The translations under genes were made by a program, and so were the position numbers. A DNA stretch of 64,000 nucleotides from Diplolepis rosae (lineage: Eukaryota > Arthropoda > Insecta > Hymenoptera > Diplolepididae): positions 7,010,501 through 7,074,500 of the forward strand of contig JAPYXD010000715.1 in assembly GCA_030998225.1 (NCBI GenBank), given 5' to 3'. Positions 11,442 to 21,810 of the stretch are shown here, piece after piece; position 1 is the stretch's first letter; each line of letters begins with the position of its first letter. Below the pieces are notes generated by a model that had not been told where the DNA came from, did no database searches, and saw only the letters and a program-made list of their open reading frames with translations.

Positions 11442-11988
11442 TGCGCTACCGGCGCGCAAAATCGTTTTTTCGCTACAGTTAACAGTAGTGGAATGTAGTA
11501 TATTGCGCTACAGAGGAATGAAATGTAAAAGTTGAACTGCGCATGCGCCTATAGCCATGCAACGGATCACAATCTTCTTCTTATTCTTCTTCTTCTTTGT
11601 ACAGCATTAGCACCTTACTGGCAAAGCCTTGTACATTTGAACTGCGCATGCGTCTATTAAAATCCATTACTACTACACAAGATCGATAAAATCAAAATGA
11701 CCGGGACTAGTCGTGACATATCAAGTGTAATGACTAGCGCCGCAAACAACTACAATACTAGATTAGATTCAAGTGTACGCATAAAAACTCGTATACGCAC
11801 CGAAGTCACATAAAATAGAATACGTGCCAATGCACACCATTCGGGAAATCACGAGACTCGCGACAATGCTCGCAGGACTGATCGCGCCTCGACTACGCCT
11901 CACCGACGCTTCGACTACGCCTTGGCTTCGATCTCCTGCGAGCATTGTCGCTCGTCACGCAATAACCCTCATTGTGCGCCTAGGCACA
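11442..11988. mobile_element. 0.55-kb TIR element, copy A
   Basis: Close relative of 25245-25756 in the same orientation. Tips are TGCGCTACCGGCGCGCAAA and, inverted, TGTGCCTAGGCGCACAA, a short imperfect TIR. The right part includes an imperfect palindrome built on GCGACAATGCTCGCAGG and GCGAGCATTGTCGC. Copy A has an extra insertion of about 30 bases (ACTACGCCTC region) compared with copy B. No protein is encoded. Confidence 0.75.
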
Positions 11989-12141
11989 TTACTATTACAT
12001 CCTTTTATCATAAGATTTGTGATAATTCGAAAAAAAATTTATCTCAAAAAATCTCAAAAGCCTGACACTGGGAAAAAACAAAGGCCAGATTTTGATTTAG
12101 CACAGAAAAGTACTCTGGAAATGATATATATTTTCAAGACA

Positions 12142-12690
12142 ATGAAAAAATCTGAATTTCGTGTGTTAATAAAGAGTTTCTTTCTAATCGGAAAAAATAC
12201 TGTTCAAGCAAAGAAATGTCTTGACAAGTGTTATCCGGACTCTGCTCCATTGATACCAATGGTAGAGAAGTGGTTTGCTGATTTTGAACGCGGCCGTACA
12301 AGCACCGATGATGCTGAACGCCTTGTTCGCCCAAGTTCAGCAGTTTTTCCAGAATACATTTAAAAAGTCCACAAAATAATTTTGGCTGACTGTAAAGTTG
12401 CGTGAGATAGTTGACAGCTTAAAGATATCAGAAGGCAGTGTATTCACCATTTTGCATGGACATTAGAGCATGAGGAATCTCTCTTCGAAGTGGGTACTGC
12501 GTTTGCTCAAAGTCGATTAAAAACAACAACGTATCGACAATTCAAAACATTGTTTGGAGATCTTTTAGCGCAATAAAAAGGATTTTTTCATGCGATATGT
12601 GACAATGAGTTAATTACTTATTGCCGAAACTGACGCATATTTTAAGGCTAAAGATAAAGCGCTCTACAAAAAAGGCAAAAGACTCTCTTA
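12142..12690 (+). pseudogene. Mariner (mauritiana-type) transposase relic
   Basis: Starts MKKSEFRVLIKSFF at 12142, followed by DKCYPDSAP and WFADFERGRTSTDDAERL, the first helix-turn-helix of a mauritiana-type mariner. After a stop at about 12361 the frame continues with LKISEGSVFTIL. At about 12600 (RYVTM) the sequence jumps to LIAETDAYFKAKDKALYKKG near the C-terminus. The catalytic core is deleted. The N-terminal frame is open upstream of the ATG for about 100 codons only by chance. A sister relic is at 52640-52960. Confidence 0.8.
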
Positions 12691-13954
12691 TACTCAAGTC
12701 AAAATATTAATGATTCTAAGCGAGAACGGAAAAAACTCTAGCAGCGCAAAATCTTGCAATCAGTTGGGAATCAGAGCCTTTATCTCAGAATGATACTATT
12801 ATTGTGTGCTCAAATTAAATTCATTATGAATAGAGCTCGGAAATGGTAACATTTCCACAAGGAGTATTGTTATTATTAATAGACCTCTTGGGGAGAATCA
12901 CCAATTAGAAGCATGAAATTTCGAAGCTTTTTGGAATTTTTTTTACACAATAATAATTATTGAGTCGTTCTCAAACTAAAAGCTTATTTATTATACGTCA
13001 ATGCTTCTACAAATTATTTTTTTTCCAAAAAATTTTAAAATAGCGTAGTTCTATGACATTTTTCTGGGAAAGCCATGGCATGAGTTTAAAAACGGCGGAA
13101 ACTAGCGTGCGCTTCGTTCAACTGAAATGTATTAAATTAATCCTTTTTATTTGTTAAGACTTATAGTTTTTATTCAAACTGAAAAAAATTGAATTACAAA
13201 AATTACTGAAATGGCAGGCTAAAAGCCAAAAACGTGGAAATTTTTGCAATAATTTTGAAATAAAAAAAGGATTTTTTAACATGATTTTTAAAATCAATTT
13301 AATTCAGATAGAAGGTGATAATATAATAAGCATCTATGCTAAATTTAATAGAAATCGGTTGAATGGTTTTTGAGACATCCTTCCCAACAATTTAAAAAAT
13401 GCAGGCTTCAAGAAAACGCTTTTAATGTTTTGATAACGGATAAACTTTGGATGTTCAATGATTTCAATTACTTACCGGCTAATCTGCGATTTATGGACCA
13501 TACAGCGGTTCTTCGTTTTCTTCATAGAACTCATTTTGCTCTCTTTGAAATAACGGTTTAAGACTTTGCAAGCTAGGAATTAGGGAAGGGAGTTTGCCAC
13601 ACCCCGAGAGTAGCGTACCTGCGGTGTGCTCGAGTGCCAAGTGTAGATCGGCGTCGCTTATTATCTGTATCACCGAATAGAGATCTACTGTCGATATAAA
13701 ATTTCGAGATTATATTTCTGCATTGGAGAAGGGCGAATGACCAACTTCGGACCAAATGGTTGTTTCTCAAAATTTATTTTCTTTCAAAATGACGACATTT
13801 CAATGACATTATGTCAACCTCTTCAGTTAAAAAAAAAATTTGTTTTAGTATTTGCTCTATAATAATTATAAATATTATAGTAAAGTTATTAGGACTACTG
13901 AGAAGTCAATAGAAAGGTAACAGTGTTATGCATGTAGACAAATTTAACAGTGCC
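12691..13954. other. No gene recognised
   Basis: AT-rich DNA with short homopolymer runs. Small open frames near 13370-13770 have no recognisable motifs and are not supported as genes. Confidence 0.5.
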
Positions 13955-14660
13955 GTACATGGAGAAAAATTGTTGAAGTAATTTTACTCAACTCTGTCGA
14001 TTAAACTTGGGACATAAAGGACATTTGAACATCTTTTAAATCCTAGTCGAGTAAAATAAATTTGATAAATAACTAATTCACCAAAAGTGAATAACAATAA
14101 GTGTTTCATAGGGAATAGTAAGGAGTTGAGTAAAACGTTCTCGACGACAGGGCATCAACATGCTTCAGTGGGTTAACATGAAATGTATAAGTATATCACC
14201 GACGCTTGAGGTGCTTCAAACGATAGTTGAGTAAAATGAGCATCGGGCGTATTCAATCATATTGTTAATCACAAATACACTTAACATGTAACCTTACATA
14301 TATGGTATAAACCTTATAACTACACTTATATATAGGAGACGATACACTTTCGTCGACTCACGCACACGCTCGCTCCCAATGCTGAGACATAAGATTTGAA
14401 ACTTTCTTATATATTGACTGCAAGAATTATTCGAAGCTTGTGGACCAGTGTCGTCACTAGAGTTTTTGAGCCTCACTCAAGTAAAAATAAATTAACTTTT
14501 TTTATAGATTATTCATAAAATATTTTTTTAAAATTAATATAATTAATCAATTATTGCAAATATGATTATTGATGTGTATATAATATAATTATTGGATTAT
14601 ATTTGGTATACATTTTTATTATAACTAGAAATTAATTAGTTGAGTTTGAAATTTTCGTCA
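13955..14660. repeat. Dispersed repeat, copy 1
   Basis: Related in the same orientation to 59226-59840. Shared landmarks in order are GGAGAAAAATTGTTG, AAAATGAGCATCGGG, ATCACAAATACACTT, CGCACACGCTCGCT and CTTTCTTATAT. The copies are clearly diverged and carry indels. No protein is encoded and the ends are not resolved. Confidence 0.65.
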
Positions 14661-14750
14661 CTGTTTACATTATCGGAAGATCACTAGTCACGTATCAGAT
14701 AGGATACGTTGTCGACAGGTGTCCTCGTAGACAATTTCAAACTCTTATTT

Positions 14751-17700
14751 GGGGCAAACTTCGTCAAATGTATCCGCCTAAAAACTTTTTGTCTCCGATT
14801 TCCTTGAAAGTCCGCGAAATTATTGTCCTAGTGAACCTCTTTTGATTTCCCTAAGAGAACGTCTCTAGTACGACGGGTTGTCAGTATACATGGGCTCGAA
14901 TTTTCAACCTTTTACCGCGCACGCTGATACACAATTAACCATAACTTCTACAAAAGTAATCCAAATTAATTTTTTTATGAAGGTCTTGGAAACGTTTTTT
15001 CATCGGCTTTACGCTGAAAGCAATGATTTAGATAAAAAAACAAATTATTTGAACTTCATTTTTTAATTTTAAACATATTTTTGAGTTTTTCTCCAATTGC
15101 GGCCGTTAATTTTCTTTCCAAAATTATGTTTAAAAAAAAGCTTGACTTTTTCCCTTTAAAATAAGTCATGGTCGAAAGTGGAGCGAAAGAAATTGGTGGA
15201 GATATATAACACTTCTTGCGCGCGGTTTCTGTGTCGCAGTGCAGCTAGGCGCCACGATCACGACATACCATTGGGAACTTATTTAATTGTACTTTGTATA
15301 ATTTGTTCGAAAAACTGTTATTTTTGGCTGGTACGAAATTAAAAATGAAAATTAATTTGTAATTCGGGGTGATTTTTTATTGTGAGTCCCCGCGCCAATT
15401 ACATCGAAAATTGAGTCAAATAATTTGCTTATTACAGAGTATGTGCACTTCTCTTTCTTCTTTGCCTCACAGTTTTTTTCGGGAAAACATCACATTCTAA
15501 TGATAACGAATATTTTTTCAGCATGAGAGTTAATTCAGCAGAGGAAACGAAAGAGTGATATTTTTGTGTACCAGGCACTGTGCTTGTTGATGCAAATCTA
15601 CTCTTAAGTTCTTGAGCTGTGATGGCGTGATTTTCTTTGGGACTAAAGAATACTAAAGTTTAAACTAAATTTTTCTTTGCCCATTGATACAAGGTATCAG
15701 CAGTCGAAATCGGATCTTTATATGACGCTTGTAGGCTAGCACGCGCTGCGAGTCTTTTTCAATTTCCCCCAATACCATCACAAGGGCCTTTTCCGTGCGC
15801 CGTTGCATGGAAATGCCACTCGGCTGGAATACCAAAATCCATTTCATGGTGGAGCAAATTGATGAAGTTATATTTATTTTTAAAGTGCTGGGCGGCTTCA
15901 TTTGCAAAATAAATCATTTTTCTGGGTAGAAAATTCTCTTTCAAATAGTGTGTAATAATTTTTTGAAATTCGTACACATCAATTGTGTCATGAGTCAAAC
16001 AGTCTGAGAACATAGCAAGACTGCGGTGCTTTAGAATGTTGTCCTCTTTATAATAAATTACGACTGTAAAAATGGTAGCTTGATCATTGTTCCAATGAAA
16101 TGACTGAACTGCATTCTGGAATATAAAGGCATAGTTTTCAGCGAAATCACCAAGGATAAAAAATTCTCCTTCTTTCAGTGTGTCCTTGAGGTTTTTGAAG
16201 AAATATGACTGTTGTTTGGCTGTAAAAGAGTGAGGTTTAAGCTTAAGCAAGCGTTGTGCATTCATTTAAGTAGCATTCTTAAGTCGGAACGCTACACATA
16301 ATCCTGTTCATAGCATCATGATAAGTCTTAATGGGGGAAAAATTTTGGAAGGTTGGTTCTTTTAAATCTACAGCATCTAGCATTAGATTAACATTTTCAT
16401 GATGGACACAAACACAAACAGTATGCGTACCACTGGCTCCAGCGAGTATGCAATTTCGGGGTCTAAGCTGACAGAATTTTGATAAGCAAATTTTAACTGT
16501 AGGATGCTGAGCCTTAAAATTTGCATATAATTCAGAAAGATTGCACAGAATTAACTTTTTTTGATCGTGCTCACGGGAGCCATCGTCTTTTTTTACGGAA
16601 ACGAAATCTTTCATGCCAGGCATCATACGACTATTCTTATCATCAAGGTAAAATTTTTTGACCAAATTTTCAATCTCGAATCTAAAGTTTTACCTTTTCT
16701 TAAATTAGGAGAAGTTAAAATACCATTCTCAGCTATTAATTTCTTAGCTTTTCTAGTTTGGCGTTCAGATGCACCAAATTCTTTAGCCAATCTTCTGCGG
16801 CTCCCAGATTTCGGAGCAAGAGTTGAAAGTAACACTTTTTCTGAATTACTTGCAGATTTTTAAAATTATTCTTTTATTTTTTCAAGAACCTTCATTCCGG
16901 CGTAATGATTTTCATCAGAACAATCAGTTTTAGATTTTTCAAACGTGGATGTCGAAGGATCGGCAAAAATATCGTCGTCTTCCATTAAAATATCATTCTC
17001 GAGAATAGGAGGCGAATTATCGTTGATCACTGAAGCATCTTCAATTGTTGGATAAGTATGAGAATACAAAGAGGATAGCAATGCAAGTTAAGAAATTTCT
17101 TTTCTGTAATTTACACACAGTTTCGCATCGATGGGTATACTGGGATACTTAGAAAAAGGATCGTAACAACGACGACCCAAGCTGGTTCTTCTTGGCATGA
17201 TTGAAAATTAAGCAGAAGAAAAAGCTAAGTTGAGGCACTGAATAACAATGCGAGTCCAACCACGGGAATATTGTATTGTGTTCGAAATATAGTATTCAAG
17301 TAATACTATGTCTATTTTGAATAATGAGAAAAGTAAATGAGAATAAATAATATACGGGTAAGTACAAACCTGCAGTATTATGACGTCGAAATAAGCCGAT
17401 GCTAAATCGCATAAAAGCAATTCCTGATCGAAAAATAATTGGCAATTATAATAACTTACAATGAGTTTTGTTGTGAGAAAGGTATCGAAGACATCCATCC
17501 AGTGGTCAAATATGTGTACTAATTTTTTGGCGGGTTTTTCAAATTCTCTCTAAAGTCCTAAAAATGAAGTATCGACATAAAAGTGGATTTTACTTGTCCA
17601 ATAAATAATAAAAATTATTATCCGTGAAATAATTTATAACGATAATAATTATTTGGTTGAAAAATGCAGTTTGTAGTCGATTATTCGTAGTCGACTAGAA

Positions 17701-18216
17701 ACCGTACATTCTGAATTTGAAGCATGGGCACTCGCGAGGCAGAAGCCGCGTGCAAGGAGTGTTATATATCTCCACCAATTTCTTTCGCCCCACTTTCGAC
17801 CATGGCTCATTTTAAAGGGAAAAAGTCAAGCTTTTTTTTAAACATATTTTTGGAAAGAAAATTAACGGCCGCACTTGGAGAAAAACTCAAAAATATGTTT
17901 AAAATTAAAAAATGAAGCTCAAATAATTTTTGTAATCTAAAACCATTGCCTTCAGCGTAAAGCTGATGAAATAGATTTTTTAAGACCTCCATAAAAAAAT
18001 TAATTTGGATAACTTTTGTAGAAGTTATGGTTAATTGAGTATCAGCGTGCGCGGTAAAAGGTTGAAAATTCGAGCCCATGTATACTGACAGCCCGTCGTA
18101 CTAGAGACGTTCTCTTAGGGAAATCAAAAGAGGTTCACTAGGACAATAATTTCCCGCACTTTCAAGAAAATTGGAGACAAAAAGTTTTAGGCGGGTACAT
18201 TTGACGAATTTGCCCC
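14751..18216 (-). mobile_element. 3.5-kb DNA transposon with ~490-bp TIRs, orphan family
   Basis: The outer ends are GGGGCAAACTTCGTCAAATG at 14751 and its inverse, ending in TTTGCCCC at 18216. Arms 14751-15245 and 17728-18216 match along their length with scattered substitutions and small indels. One minus-strand gene remnant (15665-17200) fills the interior. The long TIRs flanking a single gene make an almost complete element. No clear target-site duplication is visible (TATTT left, ATATC right). Confidence 0.75.
15665..17200 (-). pseudogene. Transposase-like protein of an uncharacterised invertebrate family
   Basis: Starts MPRRTSLGRR near 17200. Blocks in order: an acidic N-terminus (IENDILMEDDDIF-like), a basic helix-turn-helix-like stretch LAKEFGASERQTRKAKKL (16835-16623), LSKFCQLRPRNCILAGASGTH and VCVCVHHENVNLM (16665-16279), then LGDFAENYAF, QSFHWNNDQATI and EWHFHATAHGKGPCDGIGG (16265-15759). 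The order and motifs match a repeated invertebrate protein family I recognise but cannot name. Conserved Asp/Glu in DFAENY and the region MIYFANEAAQHFKN look like an RNase H-fold transposase core; that is inference. Breaks: a stop near 17085, another near 16860, a frameshift near 16670, a stop plus deletion near 16270, a frameshift near 15770. Confidence 0.7.
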
Positions 18217-18224
18217 ATATCGCA

Positions 18225-18330
18225 AATAAATGCAAATGATCGACAGGCAATCGAAAGACCTGGGCTTGAATCCCAGCGCATTCGAAACCGTCTTCTTCTC
18301 CACAGAAAGATTTTCAAATTCTTCATTATA
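18225..18330 (+). mobile_element. tRNA-derived SINE fragment (B-box half)
   Basis: GGGCTTGAATCCCAGCGCA followed by the family tail CCACAGAAAGATTTTCAAATTC. The A-box half is missing. It matches the SINE copies near 47470 and 54090 and lies just outside the transposon end at 18216. Confidence 0.7.
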
Positions 18331-19374
18331 ACTACGTATGAAGTTTAAGGAAACTAAATTTTGAAACTTAATCAAAATCAAACGACGTGATGATAATTTC
18401 GTAAACGCTTCTATAAAACAGATGAACCTGAGAACAACTGAACGTTATAACCATTGAGAATAAGAACCAATGAGTGTCAGCCAATAGAACTTGAGCGAAG
18501 AAGTCAAACAGTATTGGAATTTGAAAATCCAGAATATGTGAACGTTTTCTTGGTGCAAGTAAGAATCGGTAACTACACTCTACGGAGAAAATCGAATAGT
18601 GCTATTTTATATGTATGTGGATCAAAAGTATGCCAAGGCATGAAGCTACTGAACTTAAAAAAAAAATAAAAATCGGTTCCGAATGTTCGAGTGAGTGAAT
18701 AAAACAGGACCAGAATGATGGTTCAGGAATGTTCATGCAAAACAACTGGAAATCAAAACAATTCATGAAAGAGACGGATATATTTGAAATCACGTTCTTT
18801 CTATGAGATCAGCAAACGCCAAAGTGGAAGCGTTTTGTGGAATCGGTGCGCGCACATGTAAAAAGTCTGTTACCAACCATTTTAAGGCCATGGCACGTGG
18901 TTCTTTGTTTTTTACTCGGAAAGGGCAATAACCAAGCTTTCACGTCATCCCTCTTAGAAGGTTGTATTTGCTCGCGTTACATTTTTAGACGTCCTCAAAA
19001 ATGTCCAAAAACACGTTTTTTTGGAACTTTTGACCCCGTTTCTCTCGAAAACTAAAGCCAATTCTCCACTTCCGTCTCCGGATTCGGATTCTACGGGAAT
19101 AAACATATTGAAATCAGTTATCATAGGTCAAGTGCCAAAAAAAAAGTTCGAAAGTGTTGGACAGTGTTATTAAAGAACAAATCCTGAAATAAATTTTTTT
19201 TTTTTTACTTTTAATATAATTATTAAATTTCTGAGATGCCAAACTATCATTTTATAGAAGTTTGTTTTTTTTTCGATTTTTTGTTGATTCTAGTTGAATA
19301 TTCCCCCTTAATTTGAAGGAATATTCAAAGAATGCTGAGATTTGCGATATTTTTTTGGAAACAAAAGATGCAGG
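18331..19374. other. No gene recognised
   Basis: Unique-looking AT-rich sequence. Small open frames (18454-18669, 18837-19055) lack recognisable domains and are not supported. Confidence 0.5.
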
Positions 19375-19790
19375 CTAAAATAAAAAATATTCAAAATGTT
19401 TTTATCCTTATTCTACGTTATAAATAACGTTAACTGGTAATTAAAATATGCAATAATTTTATTTATTATCGCTAAAAATTAAAAAAAAAATAATACCTGT
19501 CATTAAAGGCAGTGCAGTGGTTCATCACTTTCCATGTCTTCACCGTCAGGATTGACTATTTGTTAGAGTGAGATGAAAGTATAGTTGTGTCTCACTCCAA
19601 CCAATGTCAATTTTAGCCGTGGAGACGTTCCACAAAAGGTGAACCATTGCACTGCCTTCAATGACAGGTATTATGTTTTTTTAATTTTTAGCGTTAATAA
19701 ATAAAATTATTGCATACGTCCATTACCTTTTAACGTTATTTTTAACGTAGAATATGGATAAAATCATTTTGAATATTTATTTTGCCTCAT
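19375..19790. mobile_element. Foldback element, ~415 bp
   Basis: The left arm (about 19375-19535) and the right arm (about 19640-19790) are inverse copies. Shared landmarks are GGCAGTGCAGTGGTTCA against its inverse, AATACCTGTCATT, the TATTTATTATCGCTAAAAATT region and GCAATAATTTTATTTATTA. A spacer of about 100 bases has its own shorter inversion (GTGAGATGAAAGT/GTGTCTCACTCC). No coding capacity. Confidence 0.75.
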
Positions 19791-20490
19791 TCATGAGTTA
19801 TAATTATTCTAATATCTAATTATTATCAGCCAGTTCGCTAGGGAATGCTTGGACTAAAGCATAACATTACTCCACTAGTCATTGAGAGCTTGACCTGTAG
19901 CGCTTAATATTAGGTGAAAAAAGGTAAATTAATTTTACTTTCGCTTTCAAGAAGGTTTATTCTACTTGGTTTATGATTATCTCAACATTTTCAAATATAA
20001 TCGCAGCAATGACATATTGATATTGTGTTATGACAGAAATGTATTTTTGCTAATAATTCAGATCGTTCAGCTTATTAAAAGAAGTCCAAGAATCGCACTG
20101 ACCTCAGCCTTTTTGCTGCAAAAATTCTCAAAACATTCTACTAGCCTTTAGAAATTATTTAAAATTATATGTCGCTTCGTTGATAGCGACTGACACTTCT
20201 GAATATATTATTTTAACTACTTATTATTAGCAGTAATTCATAATAGTTTTGATGGTTAATAACTATCGTATATTTGGTGTAATATGTATATATATATATA
20301 TGTATACATAATTCAGTGGATATTTGTTTTAAAATTAAAATCACTCTTTTGGTATTCTTCTTTCGCAAAACCTGCACTCCCACATCGTGATGCTCTGCAT
20401 TGTCGTACCTGAAAACCAAATAGTCCACCTATTTCTAAACATTGACACTGCCATATTACCATTAGAAACGATTTGTTTGATTTTATTTTA
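19791..20490. other. No gene recognised
   Basis: AT-rich, with a short (TA)n run near 20287-20302. It borders the 3' end of the gypsy element; I cannot recognise an LTR here by eye. Confidence 0.45.
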
Positions 20491-20544
20491 ATTTTATTTT
20501 TTACTCTTTACATTGTGGGAAGTCGAACAAAAAAAAAACTTTAA

Positions 20545-21760
20545 TTATCCTAATAATTGTACAGCCAAAAAAAATAGTTCTTCTAGTTCTTGCTTTTCTT
20601 TTTCGTAACTGTTCATTCCCCATTTTTCTCTTGTTTCTTTTATTATTTCTAAGGTATCTTGTCCTATTGTTTTTATTTTCTTGTCCTTCGGTTTTTGTCC
20701 TTCCAGTTTCCATTTTTCCTCTCTGTGTATCCTCTTAAACTCGTTTTTTTGTTCTATTTCTTTTCTCGCTGCTTCTCTTCTTCTTATTTCCCTTTTTCTC
20801 TGCCCACATTTCAATTTCGGCTGCTGCTCCATACCCTGTCAACGTAATTATTTCTGTCGTGTCATTATATCGATTTCTGTCAACTTACTATTCTATGCGT
20901 ATGTTTTATTTTTTGTTTAACTTTTTTGCTATATGATCTGCTCTATTTGACAATGTTTTTCCGCTTCTTATTACTTGTTCCCCACTTTCGTAGCTAATTG
21001 GTCTACTTCTTAAGTTATAATATTTTGCCTGCCTTTCGTTTGCTAATTCTAAATTTTTCTGTACCTCATCTTTTATTATTTTCAACCTATTTAGTCTCTT
21101 TACCTACTTCGCCACTTTTTGTGATTCTATTTTCTCTATGTTGGGTTTGATTGTGGATGGTATCGTGATGTTTTCGAATGTCGTATTTCGAAATTTGGTG
21201 TTAATTTTACCATGAGTCTGTTTACGAATTCCTTACCGTTATCCATAAACAGAATTCTTGGTGTTCCCCATTTTGCTATGATTTTTCATTGGTATTCTTT
21301 TTCTATTGTTGTTGCTAGTTTGTTTCTTATCGGGATTATTTCCACCCATTTAGTGAACGTATCTACAAAAACAAGCATATATTGATTTTTTGACTTTGAC
21401 CTCGGTAGTGGGCCTACTATATCTGCTGTCACTACTGTCCATGGTTCTTCAATTATTCTTTTTCCCAATAGTCCCACTTGGTTGTTAATTTTAGGTTTAA
21501 TTCTTCGGCATGTGTCGCATTCCTTCACGTATTTCAATGTTTCGGAGTACATCTCTGGCCAAAAATAGTTCTCTGCGATTCTTGCGTATGTTTTTTCCAT
21601 ACCTAAGTGTCCTGCTTGTTTACTATCGTGGTTTTCTCTTAACACTTGCTCTCTCAATTCCTTCGGTATTGTTAACTTCCACGAATTGCTATCTAGGTCT
21701 AGACTTGATTTCAACGGGCCTGGTCTGAAAAAATATAGCTGGTCATTCCTTATCCGCTAG
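20545..21760 (-). pseudogene. Gypsy integrase and C-terminal tail
   Basis: The best frame (21714-21286) has the HHCC zinc-binding module (two His around HDSKQAGH, two Cys in ECDTCRRIKP), then WTVVTADIVGPLP with the first catalytic Asp and MLVFVDTFTKWVE. After a frame break the second Asp is present in MDNGKEFVN near 21240. The catalytic Glu would lie directly after YHPQSNPT; its place is taken by a TAG stop near 21150. A Lys/Glu-rich tail (20832-20545) may be the C-terminal extension. It is non-functional. Confidence 0.8.
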
Positions 21761-21810
21761 TTTGGGTTTTCTGATGGTTTGTTTTCTATCTGTAGCACCT
21801 TCTGTTTATA

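Noticed and set aside
20213..20490. Possible gypsy LTR
   Set aside because: No matching sequence found upstream of gag near 28220-28640.
20545..20920. Plus-strand hydrophobic frames resembling membrane proteins
   Set aside because: They are the complement of the Lys/Glu-rich tail of the gypsy element.
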